From Chelativorans salis (GTDB taxonomy: Bacteria; Pseudomonadota; Alphaproteobacteria; Rhizobiales; Rhizobiaceae): DNA of 64,000 nt. The DNA lies in assembly GCF_025336525.1 (NCBI RefSeq), contig NZ_JAOCZP010000002.1, positions 558,001 to 622,000 of the forward strand, read 5' to 3'. Under the pieces are notes generated by a model. The model did not search any database, was not told the origin of the DNA, and saw only the letters and a program-made list of their open reading frames with translations. Both the position numbers and the translations under genes were made by a program. Positions 47,759-58,772 of the stretch are shown here, piece after piece (position 1 is the first letter of the stretch; each line of letters opens with the position of its first letter).

Positions 47759-49683
47759 AACGCCTGTCCTATCCCAACGTAGAGGGCCACACTTGGGTCC
47801 TCCGGTCCCCGATCCAGCGGTACGGCGACGTCGAGCCGAATGGGACCAAAACCAGTCTGATAGCGCAAGCCCGCACCGACGCCTATGCGCAGGTCTTCCG
47901 AGAAATCGGGGAAGGCTTCGGCCCCCACATAGCCTGCGTCGACGAATCCGACGACGCCGATGCTCTGCGTGACGCGTACGCGCAGTTCGGCCGAGCCTTC
48001 GATGAGGGAGCGGCCGCCGGCAATGCCGCCGGGCACCTCAACGCCGATGCCGCGGTAGGCGTAGCCACGGACGGAGCCGCCGCCGCCGGCGAAGAACAGC
48101 TTGTCCGGCGGCGTTTCGGCTATGGGCGGATGAAGCAGCGCCCCCACCTTGGCGCGGCCCGCGATGACAAAGCGGCTTTCGGAGTCGAGGCTGTAATAGG
48201 TGCGTGCCTCCGCAATGATGCGGGCGGCGGCGTTGCCGTAGTTGAACTCGTAATAGGGCTCCAGGGTGAGTTCAGTGAAGATGCCTCTCGTGGCGTCAGC
48301 CGGGTTGTCGCGCGTGTCGTAAGCCACACCACCTAGGAAGCCGGCGGTGACAAAGTCGCGCGTGCCGAAATCGTCTTCGAAACGGGCATAGCCGCCGGTG
48401 GCGAAAAGCCGGGCAGACAACCTATCCGAGAAACGATGGGCAAATCCGATCTCGCCGGAAACGCCGGTGCGCGTATAGGTATCGAGCACCTCGCGGTCGC
48501 CGAAGACGGAGGCGATGAAATCGGTGTCGGGCGTATAGATGCCGGGCTTGGTGAAAGTGGCGCCGACGCGGTAGGTGAGATCCGCGGGATCGATGGTCTC
48601 GCCGATGCCGGCGACCTTGCCCTCTATGCGCAGGCGCTCTGCCCGGCCGAACAGGTTGCGGTGTAGCCAGAAAGCCTCCAGACCGAACCCGTCGATGGTG
48701 GAATAGGAGCCGCCGACGCCGAAGCGGCGCGGCAGGCGTTCCTGTACGATCACTTGGATGGGCAGGCTTCCGTCGGGCCCGACCTCTTCGGCCTCCTCGA
48801 TGCGGGCGGAGCGGAAGACTTCGAGCCGGGTAAGGCGGTCGCTCGCCTTCTCCAGGTCGTCCGGGTCGTACTCGGTGCCGGGCGCGATCCCCGTCTGACG
48901 GGCGACGAAGGCGGCGTCCATGCGCTCAGTGCCGCTGACGGAGACCGGGCCGAAGACGGCATGCGCGCCCGGCTCGACGACGAGCGTGGCGTCGATCGTG
49001 TCGGTGTCGTGGGCGGCGATGACGCGGCGCTCGACGATCTCCGACTTTGCATAGCCTTGCTGTTGCCAGGCCTCCACGGCCAGGCGTCCGGCACGGATGA
49101 TGGTGCTGCTTGGGGCGGGCTCGCCGGCGCGGAAGCCCTCCTGCGCCGGGTCCGCCACCACGTCTCTTTTGTTGGCTGCAGGCGGCGCTTGGTTGACGAT
49201 CCTGGCATCCGCGAAATGGAAGAGGGGACCGGGAGCGACGGCGATGCGCACAGCAGCGGGGCTTGCAAATTCAGCGTCCGGCTGAAGATCGCTGACCTCA
49301 CGACCGTCTATGGTAATGGAGATGGTACCGCCGTAGCGCGCCTTGGCATAAAGCGTGTTCAAAAGCCTACGGTAGTCGCCACGCGCCTTGACGAGAAGGC
49401 CGGCCGCGCCTGACGCCGGCTCCTCCCGGTCGGTCCACAGGTTCGAAGCGCCCTTCAGCGCCCTTTCAATATCGTCCTCATCGTCGGCGACGACGAACTC
49501 CACCTCATAGGGCTGCGGCGTGCCGATGACGCCTTCTTCTTCGCCGGCATCCTGTCGCTCGAAAAGCCGCAGGCCGAAAATCTCCAGCGCGGCCGCGGGG
49601 AAGGGCACGACAACGAGCACGGCGCAGAGAATGGCTGCGCACGGGCGCAGAAAGCGTCGAGCATCGGCGGTGCGGTTCCCCAA
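47755..49683 (-). CDS. tamA: Outer-membrane assembly protein TamA (BamA/Omp85 family)
   Basis: 642 residues if begun at TTG 49683, which has GGGAGGG four bases upstream and gives a compact signal peptide (FLRPCAAILCAVLVVVPFPA, AA cleavage before LEIFG). The GTG at 49791 would add 36 residues without a ribosome-binding site. POTRA domains occupy ~residues 60-280 (e.g. GTERMDAAFVARQTGIAPGT). The 16-strand Omp85 barrel follows, with the lid-loop motif GGGGSVRGYAYRGIG and the terminal LYVGIGQAF. It is translationally coupled to tamB. Confidence 0.92.
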   Translation of the reverse strand: MGNRTADARRFLRPCAAILCAVLVVVPFPAAALEIFGLRLFERQDAGEEEGVIGTPQPYEVEFVVADDEDDIERALKGASNLWTDREEPASGAAGLLVKARGDYRRLLNTLYAKARYGGTISITIDGREVSDLQPDAEFASPAAVRIAVAPGPLFHFADARIVNQAPPAANKRDVVADPAQEGFRAGEPAPSSTIIRAGRLAVEAWQQQGYAKSEIVERRVIAAHDTDTIDATLVVEPGAHAVFGPVSVSGTERMDAAFVARQTGIAPGTEYDPDDLEKASDRLTRLEVFRSARIEEAEEVGPDGSLPIQVIVQERLPRRFGVGGSYSTIDGFGLEAFWLHRNLFGRAERLRIEGKVAGIGETIDPADLTYRVGATFTKPGIYTPDTDFIASVFGDREVLDTYTRTGVSGEIGFAHRFSDRLSARLFATGGYARFEDDFGTRDFVTAGFLGGVAYDTRDNPADATRGIFTELTLEPYYEFNYGNAAARIIAEARTYYSLDSESRFVIAGRAKVGALLHPPIAETPPDKLFFAGGGGSVRGYAYRGIGVEVPGGIAGGRSLIEGSAELRVRVTQSIGVVGFVDAGYVGAEAFPDFSEDLRIGVGAGLRYQTGFGPIRLDVAVPLDRGPEDPSVALYVGIGQAF

Positions 49684-49901
49684 ATTCCCTCCCGGCGGCT
49701 TAACACGGAACGAGCCGCCTTCTCGAATATCCGTCCGCCGCGCCGGTGCGACTTGTGATCGCTGCGCAGGGGCTGGCCTCAAAAGCCCCACCCTGGCAAT
49801 GACCTAGCCTAGGATACAGGGCTTGTTCAACTGGTCCAATAATACATTTTTGCGGCTCCGGTGGGAGGTGATCATAGCCGGAGACGGCCGGGGAGGACGA
49901 A

Positions 49902-50390
49902 TTATTGTCCGGCAGCGCAGCGCTGCAGATCAACCTCGCGCTCTTCCTCATCGGTCTGGAACCGAAGCGTCAGCGTTTCCTCGCCAGTCACCAGGAGCCG
50001 GAAATTGCTGCTCGTGCGGCTGTCTTCGGTAGCACAGAAGGCGCTAACCGTCGCCGATCCATCTTCGGAATCGATGTCGCGGATGCTGCAGGTTGCGTCC
50101 TCCCAGCGGATGAGGGTGTCGGTGACATAGAGGCCGTTGTTGCCATCCTCCTCCACCGTGGCACATGCTGCCTTGTTGGCCGCCCACGCCCCGCGGATCT
50201 GCGTGAATGTCTCCTCCTCGGTGCCGATGCGCAAATCCTCGCGGTCCTCGGGCGCCGGCCTGTCCGGAACGATGAAACGCGAGTCCTCGCCGGGGGGGCT
50301 TTCTTCAATCGGACTCTGGCCGTAGGCTGGCATCTGCAGCGCCGCAAGTGCGACTGCGGCCGGCAGTACAACGAAATACCACGTCCTCAT
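49902..50390 (-). CDS. Hypothetical exported protein
   Basis: 162 residues. The signal peptide (WYFVVLPAAVALAALQMPAY, cleaved after YGQ) is followed by an acidic Pro-rich stretch. A small domain contains ETFTQIRGAWAANKAACATV, with Cys residues at CATV, CSIRD, CATED and QRCAAG that could form two disulfides. A WxxxxxxCxxxxxD-like arrangement near SIRDIDSEDGSATVSAFC suggests a periplasmic binding or inhibitor fold, but none is recognised. Its start overlaps the upstream small gene by four bases, so they share a transcript. Confidence 0.78.
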   Translation of the reverse strand: MRTWYFVVLPAAVALAALQMPAYGQSPIEESPPGEDSRFIVPDRPAPEDREDLRIGTEEETFTQIRGAWAANKAACATVEEDGNNGLYVTDTLIRWEDATCSIRDIDSEDGSATVSAFCATEDSRTSSNFRLLVTGEETLTLRFQTDEEEREVDLQRCAAGQ

Positions 50391-50638
50391 TGGCCGCTCC
50401 TGTTGCCCTTGCCGAGATCCGTGCGGGCGCGCTTGTCCTTGTCCAACTTTTCGAAGCTCTCCATCGTCTCGTCCGCCTCGCGTCGTGCTTTGGGCTGGGC
50501 GTGGCGCTGATTGCGGACGCTCGTCTGATCGTCGCCCTGCAGCCTGTTTTTACCCATCCTCTCATTGGCAAGGTCGGTCGACCTCATCTGGCCGGCGCGA
50601 TCTCGCTTGCGCGCGTCGTTGGTTTTGTTCGTCGCCAT
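50387..50638 (-). CDS. Small hydrophilic, highly charged protein
   Basis: 83 residues, start ATG 50638 after AAAGGAGAA. Almost devoid of hydrophobic residues and rich in Lys, Arg, Asp and Gln (MATNKTNDARKRDRAGQMRS; the end reads DLGKGNRSGQ). It is probably disordered, in the manner of hydrophilin-like stress proteins. A possible EcfG-type promoter lies at 50681-50707. The function is not known. Confidence 0.75.
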   Translation of the reverse strand: MATNKTNDARKRDRAGQMRSTDLANERMGKNRLQGDDQTSVRNQRHAQPKARREADETMESFEKLDKDKRARTDLGKGNRSGQ

Positions 50639-50680
50639 ATCGTTCTCCTTTCCCGGAGATTTCCCGGAAGCTGAAAGCCG

Positions 50681-50707
50681 AACGTTCGGGACGGGTGTGT
50701 GGTTTCC
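50681..50707 (-). promoter_or_regulatory. Possible EcfG-like promoter (imperfect -35)
   Basis: On the minus strand GGAAAC (50707-50702), a 17-base spacer and CGTT (50684-50681). The -35 is one base away from GGAAC; the -10 is exact. Located ~43 bases before ATG 50638. Confidence 0.4.
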
Positions 50708-50847
50708 AGGCAGCGAACAATTTGCGATAGGAACGATGCGCGCTCGCCCGGCGTTGCGCCAGTAGCGCTGGAGCGGTGGGCAAACCGCGCAAAGGCCCTT
50801 ATCCTTCCGGCACGCCGGCACGGCAGACGGGCGAATAAGGACAAGCA

Positions 50848-52236
50848 ATGGCTGAAGCATCCAAGACGAAACCGACCCAACGGCGCAGAAGCCCGCGCCG
50901 CACATCCACCGCAAAACCCGCAGCGCGCGGCCCCTCCGGTGTATCGCAGGACCGGGCCCGGCCGGTTTATCTGGTCGACGGCGCGCGCACGCCCTTTCTG
51001 CGGGCACGGGGCAAGCCCGGGCCATTCACGCCGGTCGACCTTGCCGTGCAATGCGGCCGACCGCTGCTTGCGCGCCAGCCTTTCGCGGCCGAGGACTTCG
51101 ATTTCGTCATCCTCGGCTGCGTCAACGTCATCGCCGATGAGATGAACCCGGCTCGGGTGGCCGCCCTCCGGCTCGGGATGGGCGACGCCATGCGGGCCTT
51201 CAGTGTGCAGATCAATTGCGGCTCCGGCATGCTGTCCATCGACAACGGTTTCCGGATGATCGAGGCCGGCAAGGCTGATCTCGTCCTTGCCGGCGGTGCG
51301 GAGGCACTGTCGTATGCGCCGCTGGTATTGTCGAGCAACGCGGCGGCCTGGTTCGGCCGTTTCGCCATGGCCAAGACGGCGTGGGAGCGAGTTGCCGCCA
51401 TCGGCGCCTTCCGGCCGGATATGGCAAAGCCCGTCATCGGCCTGGAGCGCGGGCTGACGGATCCCGTCACCGACCTTGGCATGGGCCAGACAGCGGAGGT
51501 CATCGGCCATATATTCGGTATTGCGCGCGAGGCGGCAGATGCCTACGCGCTGGAAAGCCATCAGCGGCTGGCGCGGGCGCAGGCGGAGGGCCACCTTAAA
51601 GGCGAGGTCATCGTCTCGGTCGCCCGCGACGGCACACTTTACGACCATGACGACGGCGTCCGTCCCGACACCTCGATGGAAAAGCTCGCCAAGCTCAAGC
51701 CGGCGTTCGAGAAGCCCTACGGTGAGGTCACGCCCGGCAATTCCTCGCAGATCACCGACGGCGCGAGCTGGGTTGTGCTTGCATCGGAAGAGGCGGTGAA
51801 GAAGCACAAGCTTGAGCCGTTGGCGCGCGTCGTCGACAGCGAATGGGCGGCCCTTGACCCTTCGATCATGGGGCTGGGGCCGACATTGTGCTGCACCGCC
51901 CTGGCCGAGCGGCGGGGACTTGCCCGCGAAGATATCGACCTTTGGGAACTGAACGAGGCTTTCGCCGCGCAGGTGCTCGCCTGCCTCGCCGCCTGGGAAG
52001 ACGAGGAATACTGCCGCAAGGTACTGGGCCTCGAGGCGCCCTATGGCGCCATCCCCCGCGACCGTCTCAACGTTGACGGCGGCGCGATCAGCCTCGGCCA
52101 CCCCGTCGGCACGAGCGGAAACCGCATCGTGCTGCACCTTGTCAACGCCATGCGCCGCCTCGGCCTCAAGCGTGGCATGGCCAGCGAGTGCATCGGCGGC
52201 GGGCAGGGCGGAGCCATGCTTCTGGAGGTGGTGTGA
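50848..52236 (+). CDS. Acetyl-CoA acyltransferase (thiolase, FadA/FadI-like)
   Basis: 462 residues with a ~45-residue basic, disordered N-terminal extension (KTKPTQRRRSPRRTSTAKPA) before the thiolase core beginning VYLVDGARTPFLRARG. The active-site Cys lies in QINCGSGMLSIDNG. The C-terminal signatures are LNVDGGAISLGHPVGTSGNR and the second Cys region SECIGGGQGGAM. It cleaves 3-ketoacyl-CoA in fatty-acid beta-oxidation. Its stop overlaps the next gene, the multifunctional enzyme, as expected for a two-subunit beta-oxidation complex. Confidence 0.93.
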   Translation: MAEASKTKPTQRRRSPRRTSTAKPAARGPSGVSQDRARPVYLVDGARTPFLRARGKPGPFTPVDLAVQCGRPLLARQPFAAEDFDFVILGCVNVIADEMNPARVAALRLGMGDAMRAFSVQINCGSGMLSIDNGFRMIEAGKADLVLAGGAEALSYAPLVLSSNAAAWFGRFAMAKTAWERVAAIGAFRPDMAKPVIGLERGLTDPVTDLGMGQTAEVIGHIFGIAREAADAYALESHQRLARAQAEGHLKGEVIVSVARDGTLYDHDDGVRPDTSMEKLAKLKPAFEKPYGEVTPGNSSQITDGASWVVLASEEAVKKHKLEPLARVVDSEWAALDPSIMGLGPTLCCTALAERRGLAREDIDLWELNEAFAAQVLACLAAWEDEEYCRKVLGLEAPYGAIPRDRLNVDGGAISLGHPVGTSGNRIVLHLVNAMRRLGLKRGMASECIGGGQGGAMLLEVV

Positions 52237-54353
52237 TGACTGTCTCGAAGAGCGTCTGGAAGGTGCTGGAGCCGCGTAACATGGAGCTTGGGCCCCGCGA
52301 GGGGAACAAGCCGCATACCCATTGGCGCTATGCCAAGGACGAGGAAGGCATCGTCTGGCTCGTGCTCGACCGGTCCGGGGAGAGCACCAATACGCTGTCG
52401 GAAGCCGTGATGAGTGAACTCAACACGGTGCTCGCCGAGGTCCAGGGCCTGGGTGCCAAGGGCCTGGTCATCCGCGCGGCCAAGGAGGGCGGTTTCGTCG
52501 CCGGGGCCGATATCCGCGACTTTCGCGGTGTGACGGATGCAGGCGAGGTGGAGGCGCGCATGCGCCGGGCGCACGAGATCGTCGACCGGCTGGCGGACTT
52601 ACCAATGCCGACCGTCGCCGTCATCCATGGCCACTGTCTGGGCGGCGGGCTGGAGTTGGCGCTCGCCTGTAAGCACCGCATCGCCGTCGCCGGTGCCAGT
52701 TTCGGCTTTCCCGAAATCCTGCTCGGTCTGCATCCGGGCCTCGGCGGCACCTTCCGACTACCGGCACTCATCGACCCTATCGAGGCGATGACAATGATGC
52801 TGACGGGCCGCACCGTGCACACGAAGAAGGCGAAGGCTCTCGGGCTGGTCGATGCGGTGGTGGAAGAGCGGCATGTGAAGAATGCCGTGCGTGCCGCGGT
52901 AGCGGGTCAGACGAAACCTTCGCGCCCCGGCCTGAAGGGAACCGTGCTCGGCCTCGGCGCGGCGCGCCGCATGGCGGCAAGGCGCATGCGCGCCGAGGCG
53001 GAGAAGAAAGCACCGAAGAAGCACTACCCGGCACCCCACCGCCTCGTCGACCTTTGGGAAGAGCACGGCGGCGATACACGCGCCATGAAGAAAGCGGAGA
53101 TACGCTCCTTCTCCGAGCTTCTCGTCGGCGAGACCGCACAGAACCTGATGCGTGTTTTCTTCCTCCGTGAGGGGCTGAAGCGGCTCGGCAAGGGGGAAAG
53201 CGGTGTTCGGCGGGTGCATGTGATCGGCGCTGGCACTATGGGCGGCGACATCGCAGCCTGGTGCGCGGCGCGCGGGATGACCGTCAGCCTGACGGATCTC
53301 GACCCCAAGGCCATCGCCGGCGCTGTCGGGCGCGCCGCGGCCTTCTACGATAAGCGGCTTCATTCCAGCCTCGACCGGCGTGACGCGCTCGACCGGCTGA
53401 TGCCGGATTTCGAGGGCGACGGCATCGCCAGGGCGGATCTGGTGATCGAGGCGGTGGCGGAGAAGGCGGAGGTGAAGCGCAAGGTATTCGAGGCCATCAC
53501 GCCCCGTATGAAGAAGGATGCCATCCTCGCTACCAACACCTCCAGCATCCCGCTCGAGACGCTGCGTGAAGGCCTGCCGTTCCCCGACCGTTTCCTCGGT
53601 CTGCACTTCTTCAATCCGGTAACGCGCATGGAGCTTGTCGAAGTTGTTGCCCATGACCAGGCGAGCGAAAAGGCCCTGGCGCGGGCGCATGCCTTTTGCG
53701 GCGACATTTCCCGCCTACCGGCGCCGGTGAAGAGCGCACCCGGGTTCCTCGTCAACCGTGCTCTGACGCCGTATCTCGTGGAAGCCTTCACGATGTTCGA
53801 CGAGGGCGTGCCCAAGGAGACGATCGATGAAGCGGCGAAGGATTTCGGCATGCCGATGGGGCCGATCGAGCTTGCCGACCGGGTAGGACTCGACATCTGC
53901 CTGGAGGTGGCGCGCATGCTGAAGGAACGCCTGGACGACCCGATGTCAGAGGTGCCGGACTGGTTGGTAAAGAAGGTCGAAGCGGGCGACACCGGGCGTA
54001 AGGCCGGCAGGGGGCTCTATGCCTATGACGAGAAGGGCAAGCTGAAGAGCGATGAAGTGAAGGTGGCGAAGGGCGAGGAGGCACCGCGCGCCGATGCCGA
54101 GATGGCCGACCGGCTGGTGCTGCCCATGCTCAACACGCTGGTGCGCTGCCTGCGCGAAGGGGTCGTGGCGGACGAGGAGACGGTAGACGGAGCAATGATC
54201 TTCGCTACGGGCTTCGCCCCATTCCGCGGCGGTCCGCTGCACTATGCGCGCAAGCGCGGAGTGGAGGAGGTTGTCGTGACGCTGCGGCAACTGGAGGAGA
54301 AGCACGGAGCGCGTTTTGCGCCGGATGCCGGGTGGGACATGCTGAAGGGGTGA
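52236..54353 (+). CDS. Multifunctional beta-oxidation enzyme (enoyl-CoA hydratase / 3-hydroxyacyl-CoA dehydrogenase, FadB/FadJ-like)
   Basis: 705 residues from ATG 52236, overlapping the thiolase stop by one base (TGATG). The N-terminal crotonase domain (~30-210) has the oxyanion motif GHCLGGGLELALAC and the acidic GFPEILLGLHPGLGG. The NAD-binding domain (~320-500) begins VIGAGTMGGDIAAWCAARG. The C-terminal dehydrogenase domains include FFNPVTRMELVEVV with the catalytic His region and PGFLVNRALTPYLVEAFTMF. Hydration and oxidation are performed here, thiolysis by the partner. Confidence 0.94.
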   Translation: MTVSKSVWKVLEPRNMELGPREGNKPHTHWRYAKDEEGIVWLVLDRSGESTNTLSEAVMSELNTVLAEVQGLGAKGLVIRAAKEGGFVAGADIRDFRGVTDAGEVEARMRRAHEIVDRLADLPMPTVAVIHGHCLGGGLELALACKHRIAVAGASFGFPEILLGLHPGLGGTFRLPALIDPIEAMTMMLTGRTVHTKKAKALGLVDAVVEERHVKNAVRAAVAGQTKPSRPGLKGTVLGLGAARRMAARRMRAEAEKKAPKKHYPAPHRLVDLWEEHGGDTRAMKKAEIRSFSELLVGETAQNLMRVFFLREGLKRLGKGESGVRRVHVIGAGTMGGDIAAWCAARGMTVSLTDLDPKAIAGAVGRAAAFYDKRLHSSLDRRDALDRLMPDFEGDGIARADLVIEAVAEKAEVKRKVFEAITPRMKKDAILATNTSSIPLETLREGLPFPDRFLGLHFFNPVTRMELVEVVAHDQASEKALARAHAFCGDISRLPAPVKSAPGFLVNRALTPYLVEAFTMFDEGVPKETIDEAAKDFGMPMGPIELADRVGLDICLEVARMLKERLDDPMSEVPDWLVKKVEAGDTGRKAGRGLYAYDEKGKLKSDEVKVAKGEEAPRADAEMADRLVLPMLNTLVRCLREGVVADEETVDGAMIFATGFAPFRGGPLHYARKRGVEEVVVTLRQLEEKHGARFAPDAGWDMLKG

Positions 54354-54376
54354 CGCCTGCGCTGCAGGGGCAACTC

Positions 54377-54401
54377 GGAACCTTTGTGCGCGTCGGCCGC
54401 T
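54377..54401 (+). promoter_or_regulatory. EcfG-like promoter of the DUF3008 gene (one mismatch)
   Basis: GGAAC (54377-54381), a 16-base spacer and CGCT (54398-54401), one base from CGTT. The ATG lies 28 bases further on. Confidence 0.5.
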
Positions 54402-54429
54402 TTATGCAGGAACAGCACAGGAGGCGATG

Positions 54430-54612
54430 ATGCCTGCAAAATCCAAAGCGCAGCAGAAGGCGGCCGGTGCCGCGCTGGCGGCCAAGCGCGGTGAAATGCC
54501 CAAATCCAAGCTCAAAGGCGCCTCGCGCGACATGGAAAAATCAATGAGCGAGAATCAGTTGGAAGAACTTGCTGAGACGAAGCGGAAGAAGCTGGCGGAC
54601 AAGAAGAGCTGA
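54430..54612 (+). CDS. DUF3008 family small protein
   Basis: 60 residues from ATG 54430 with AGGAGG five bases upstream; the adjacent ATG at 54427 is too close. The MPAKSKAQQKAAGAALAAKR start and the KSKLKGASRDMEKSMSENQL middle are the DUF3008 signature. A basic, helical, soluble protein, common in alphaproteobacteria and of unknown function. The EcfG-like promoter upstream suggests general-stress control. Confidence 0.88.
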   Translation: MPAKSKAQQKAAGAALAAKRGEMPKSKLKGASRDMEKSMSENQLEELAETKRKKLADKKS

Positions 54613-54617
54613 CGCCG

Positions 54618-56002
<1,385 letters not shown>

Positions 56003-56006
<4 letters not shown>

Positions 56007-57784
56007 ACGACGGTCTCCCATGGCTTGGACAGGCGCCGGGCCCCATTGATGATGCCGACCATCGAATAGGTCTGCGGGTAATTGCCCCACATCTCCCCAG
56101 TCACCGGATGCGTGTCCTCGGACAGCATGCCAAGGGGGTTGCGGGTCTTCAAGAGCGCTTCGAAGATTTCGCGCGCCTGTTCGCGCCGGCCGATACGTGC
56201 CAGCGCGTCGAGGCGCCAGAAGGCGCAAATGTTGAAGGAGACCTCCGGTTTTCCAAAGTCGTCGGCGGCTTCGTAGCGCATCATGTAGGGACCCGTCGCC
56301 AACGTTTTCTCAAGCTGATCCACCGTGCTGACAAAGCGCGGATCCTGCGGATCTATGAAGCCCACCTCGGCCATCAGGAGCACGCTCGCGTCGAGTGTCT
56401 GACCGCCGAAGCTTTCCATGAAGGCCTTGCGCTTTTCCGACCAGGCTTCGGCCAGAATGCGCTCTTTGATCTCGTTAGCCCTTTCTCTCCAATAGGTAAC
56501 ACGCGCCTTCTCACCCAATCGCGCGGCGATGTGCGCAAGCCGGTCGCAGGCCGCCCAGCACATCAGCGTCGATGACGTGTGAACGCGCGAGCGGGAGCGG
56601 AGTTCCCACATGCCGGCGTCCGGCGTGTTGTGCACCTTGTAGGCCTGTTCGCCTGCGGTTTCCAACAGACGGAAATCGGTGATGGTCGGCTTCATCTGGA
56701 TGCGACGGTCGAAGAAGATCTGCGTGGCGCCCAGGATGACGTTGCCGTAGACGTCGTGCTGATAATGCTCATAGGCCTGGTTGCCGCAGCGCACCGGACC
56801 CATGCCGCGGTAGCCGGCGAGATTGTCGATGATGCTTTCCGTTAGATGCCGTTCCCGCCCGACGCCGAAGACTGGTTGCAGATGACCGCCGTCAGAATCG
56901 GCCACTAGATCCATGAGATAGCGGAAGTAATTTTCCATCGTCTGCACGGTACCAAGGCTGTTGAGCGCGCGTACCACGAAGAAGGCGTCGCGCACCCAGC
57001 AGAAGCGGTAGTCCCAGGTGCGGCCGCTGTCGGGGGCTTCGGGGATACTGGTGGTCATGGCGGCGATGATGGCGCCGGTGGGTTCGTAGGTACACAGCTT
57101 CAGTGTAATGGCGGCGCGGATCACCGCATCCTGCCATTCATAGGGCAGCGCCAGGTTGCTGACCCAGTTGCGCCAGTAGCTGCACGTGCGCTCCTCGAAG
57201 TCGCGGGCAATCTGGGAGACGCTGCCTTCCAGTGTCTCGTCGGGACCGATGATGATATCGATGGGCGCCGACAGGTTGAAGAAGGTCTCGTCGAGCACGT
57301 AGTCGATGGGCGCGTCCGTCGAAAGCCGCAGCGTCATCTCAGGGCCGACATAGCGCACATGGTTCGATCCGCGTGTCCTGTGCGGGCGCACCGTGCCGTA
57401 TGCGAAGGAAGGTCGCATGCGGATGGAGATGCGCGGCGTGCCGGAAATGGGACGCACGCGCCGCACCAGTGTCTGCGGGCGGAAGATGCGGTCACGCCAG
57501 AAGAACCGCGGTGCGCAGTCGACGATCTCCAGAGAGCCGGAGGCTCCGTGCAGTCGCGTCGTCAGCACCGCCGTATTGGAATCGTAGCTCTGCTCGGTTT
57601 CCGCCAGGCCCTCGAGCTCGATCGAGAAAAGGCCCTCGCCGGGGTCTTCCTCGCCCCGCAGGAGCGCGTTGAACACCGGATCGCCGTCGAAACGGGGAAG
57701 GCAGCACCACACGACGCGGCCTTTGGGATCGATAAGCGCGGAGAAGCTGCAATTGCCGACCACGCCGAGATCGAGTGTCGTCAC
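56003..57784 (-). CDS. Glycoside hydrolase family 15 protein (glucoamylase/trehalase-like)
   Basis: 593 residues from GTG 57784; an open frame continues 21 codons into otsB, but AGGA before 57784 supports the shorter form. The N-terminal beta domain begins with LGVVGNCSFSALIDPKGRVV and LPRFDGDPVF. The (alpha/alpha)6 barrel has TWDYRFCWVRDAFFVVRALN, GPVRCGNQAYEHYQHDVYG and the C-terminal TGEMWGNYPQTYSMVGIING. GH15 proteins of this architecture include glucoamylases and actinobacterial trehalases. Its place between otsB and otsA favours trehalose as substrate, which is inference. Confidence 0.88.
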
Positions 57785-57795
57785 GATGAAAAATC

Positions 57796-58578
57796 CTATG
57801 CTGTCAATTGACGGGAATCGAAACTGTCGGCCAGAAGACTGAGCCAATCGCGAAAGGCGGCCACGTCCCTGGTGCGGAAGGCTGCGGCGGTGACGCCGTT
57901 GCCGATCTTGATGGAAATGCCGCTGGCGCGCGCAATCTCGCGAAAGGCGTCCTCGTCGGTCACGTCGTCACCGGCGAAAAGCGGCACGCGCCCGGCAAAC
58001 GGCGGCTCTCCCATGAAGGCGGCCACCGCATCGGCCTTGGTCGCCTTGCCGCTTTTGACCTCGATAACCATCTTGCCGTGCAGGATGTGCAGGCCTTTGA
58101 ACCCATCCACTGCTTCATGTACGGCGGCGGCACATGCCTCGGCAAGCTCGGGGCGCTGGCGGTAGTGCAGGGCCAGCGAGCCCGACTTGGCCTCCACCAT
58201 GGTGCCCGGATGGGCCAGCGTGAAGGCGCGCAGCTTCTCCTCCATAGCGGCAAATTTCGCGCGGTCGACCGTTGCCGTGGTGCGTTTGCCTCCGGCCGCC
58301 CGGCGCTCCAGCCCGTGCACACCGGCGACTGGTAGGCAGAGCGGTGCGAGGAAGTGGTCGATGTCAGCGATGGGCCGACCCGTCACGATAGCGAGCGCGC
58401 CACGCGTACTCTTTTCCAGGCGGGCCAGTACCTCACGCGTCGGCAAGGGAACCGAAACGGCGTCCGGATGCTCGGCGAAATCCGCCAGCGTGCCGTCGAA
58501 GTCCAGGAAAATCGCGGTATTCTCCGGTTTCAGACCCGAATGATCGAAAGATGTCAAAGGTGCTGGTTTTACGGCCAT
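57796..58578 (-). CDS. otsB: Trehalose-6-phosphate phosphatase
   Basis: A HAD-family phosphatase removing phosphate from trehalose-6-phosphate, 260 residues from ATG 58578 (MAVKPAPLTS); GTG 58605 is an alternative. The nucleophile motif IFLDFDGTLADFAEHP is followed by AIVTGRPIADIDHFLAP, and the acidic motif VPLFAGDDVTDEDAFREIAR binds Mg2+. It precedes the GH15 gene by 11 bases, so the operon reads otsB, GH15, otsA. Confidence 0.94.
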   Translation of the reverse strand: MAVKPAPLTSFDHSGLKPENTAIFLDFDGTLADFAEHPDAVSVPLPTREVLARLEKSTRGALAIVTGRPIADIDHFLAPLCLPVAGVHGLERRAAGGKRTTATVDRAKFAAMEEKLRAFTLAHPGTMVEAKSGSLALHYRQRPELAEACAAAVHEAVDGFKGLHILHGKMVIEVKSGKATKADAVAAFMGEPPFAGRVPLFAGDDVTDEDAFREIARASGISIKIGNGVTAAAFRTRDVAAFRDWLSLLADSFDSRQLTA

Positions 58579-58772
58579 ATTGTCGCGAGAAAGACGTGGA
58601 ATCACTAAGCCTTGGGAGTGGCCACGGCCATGCTAGGCTATGGTCGGGCGATTGTGAAGGAAGCCACGTGCGGAGGCACAGGAAACTTGACGCCTCCGCC
58701 GCGCATTTCGACGCCAGATATGCAGGTTTTGCCGTTTCGGCAAGACTGGGTATTTTAGAAAAGGAAATGGAC

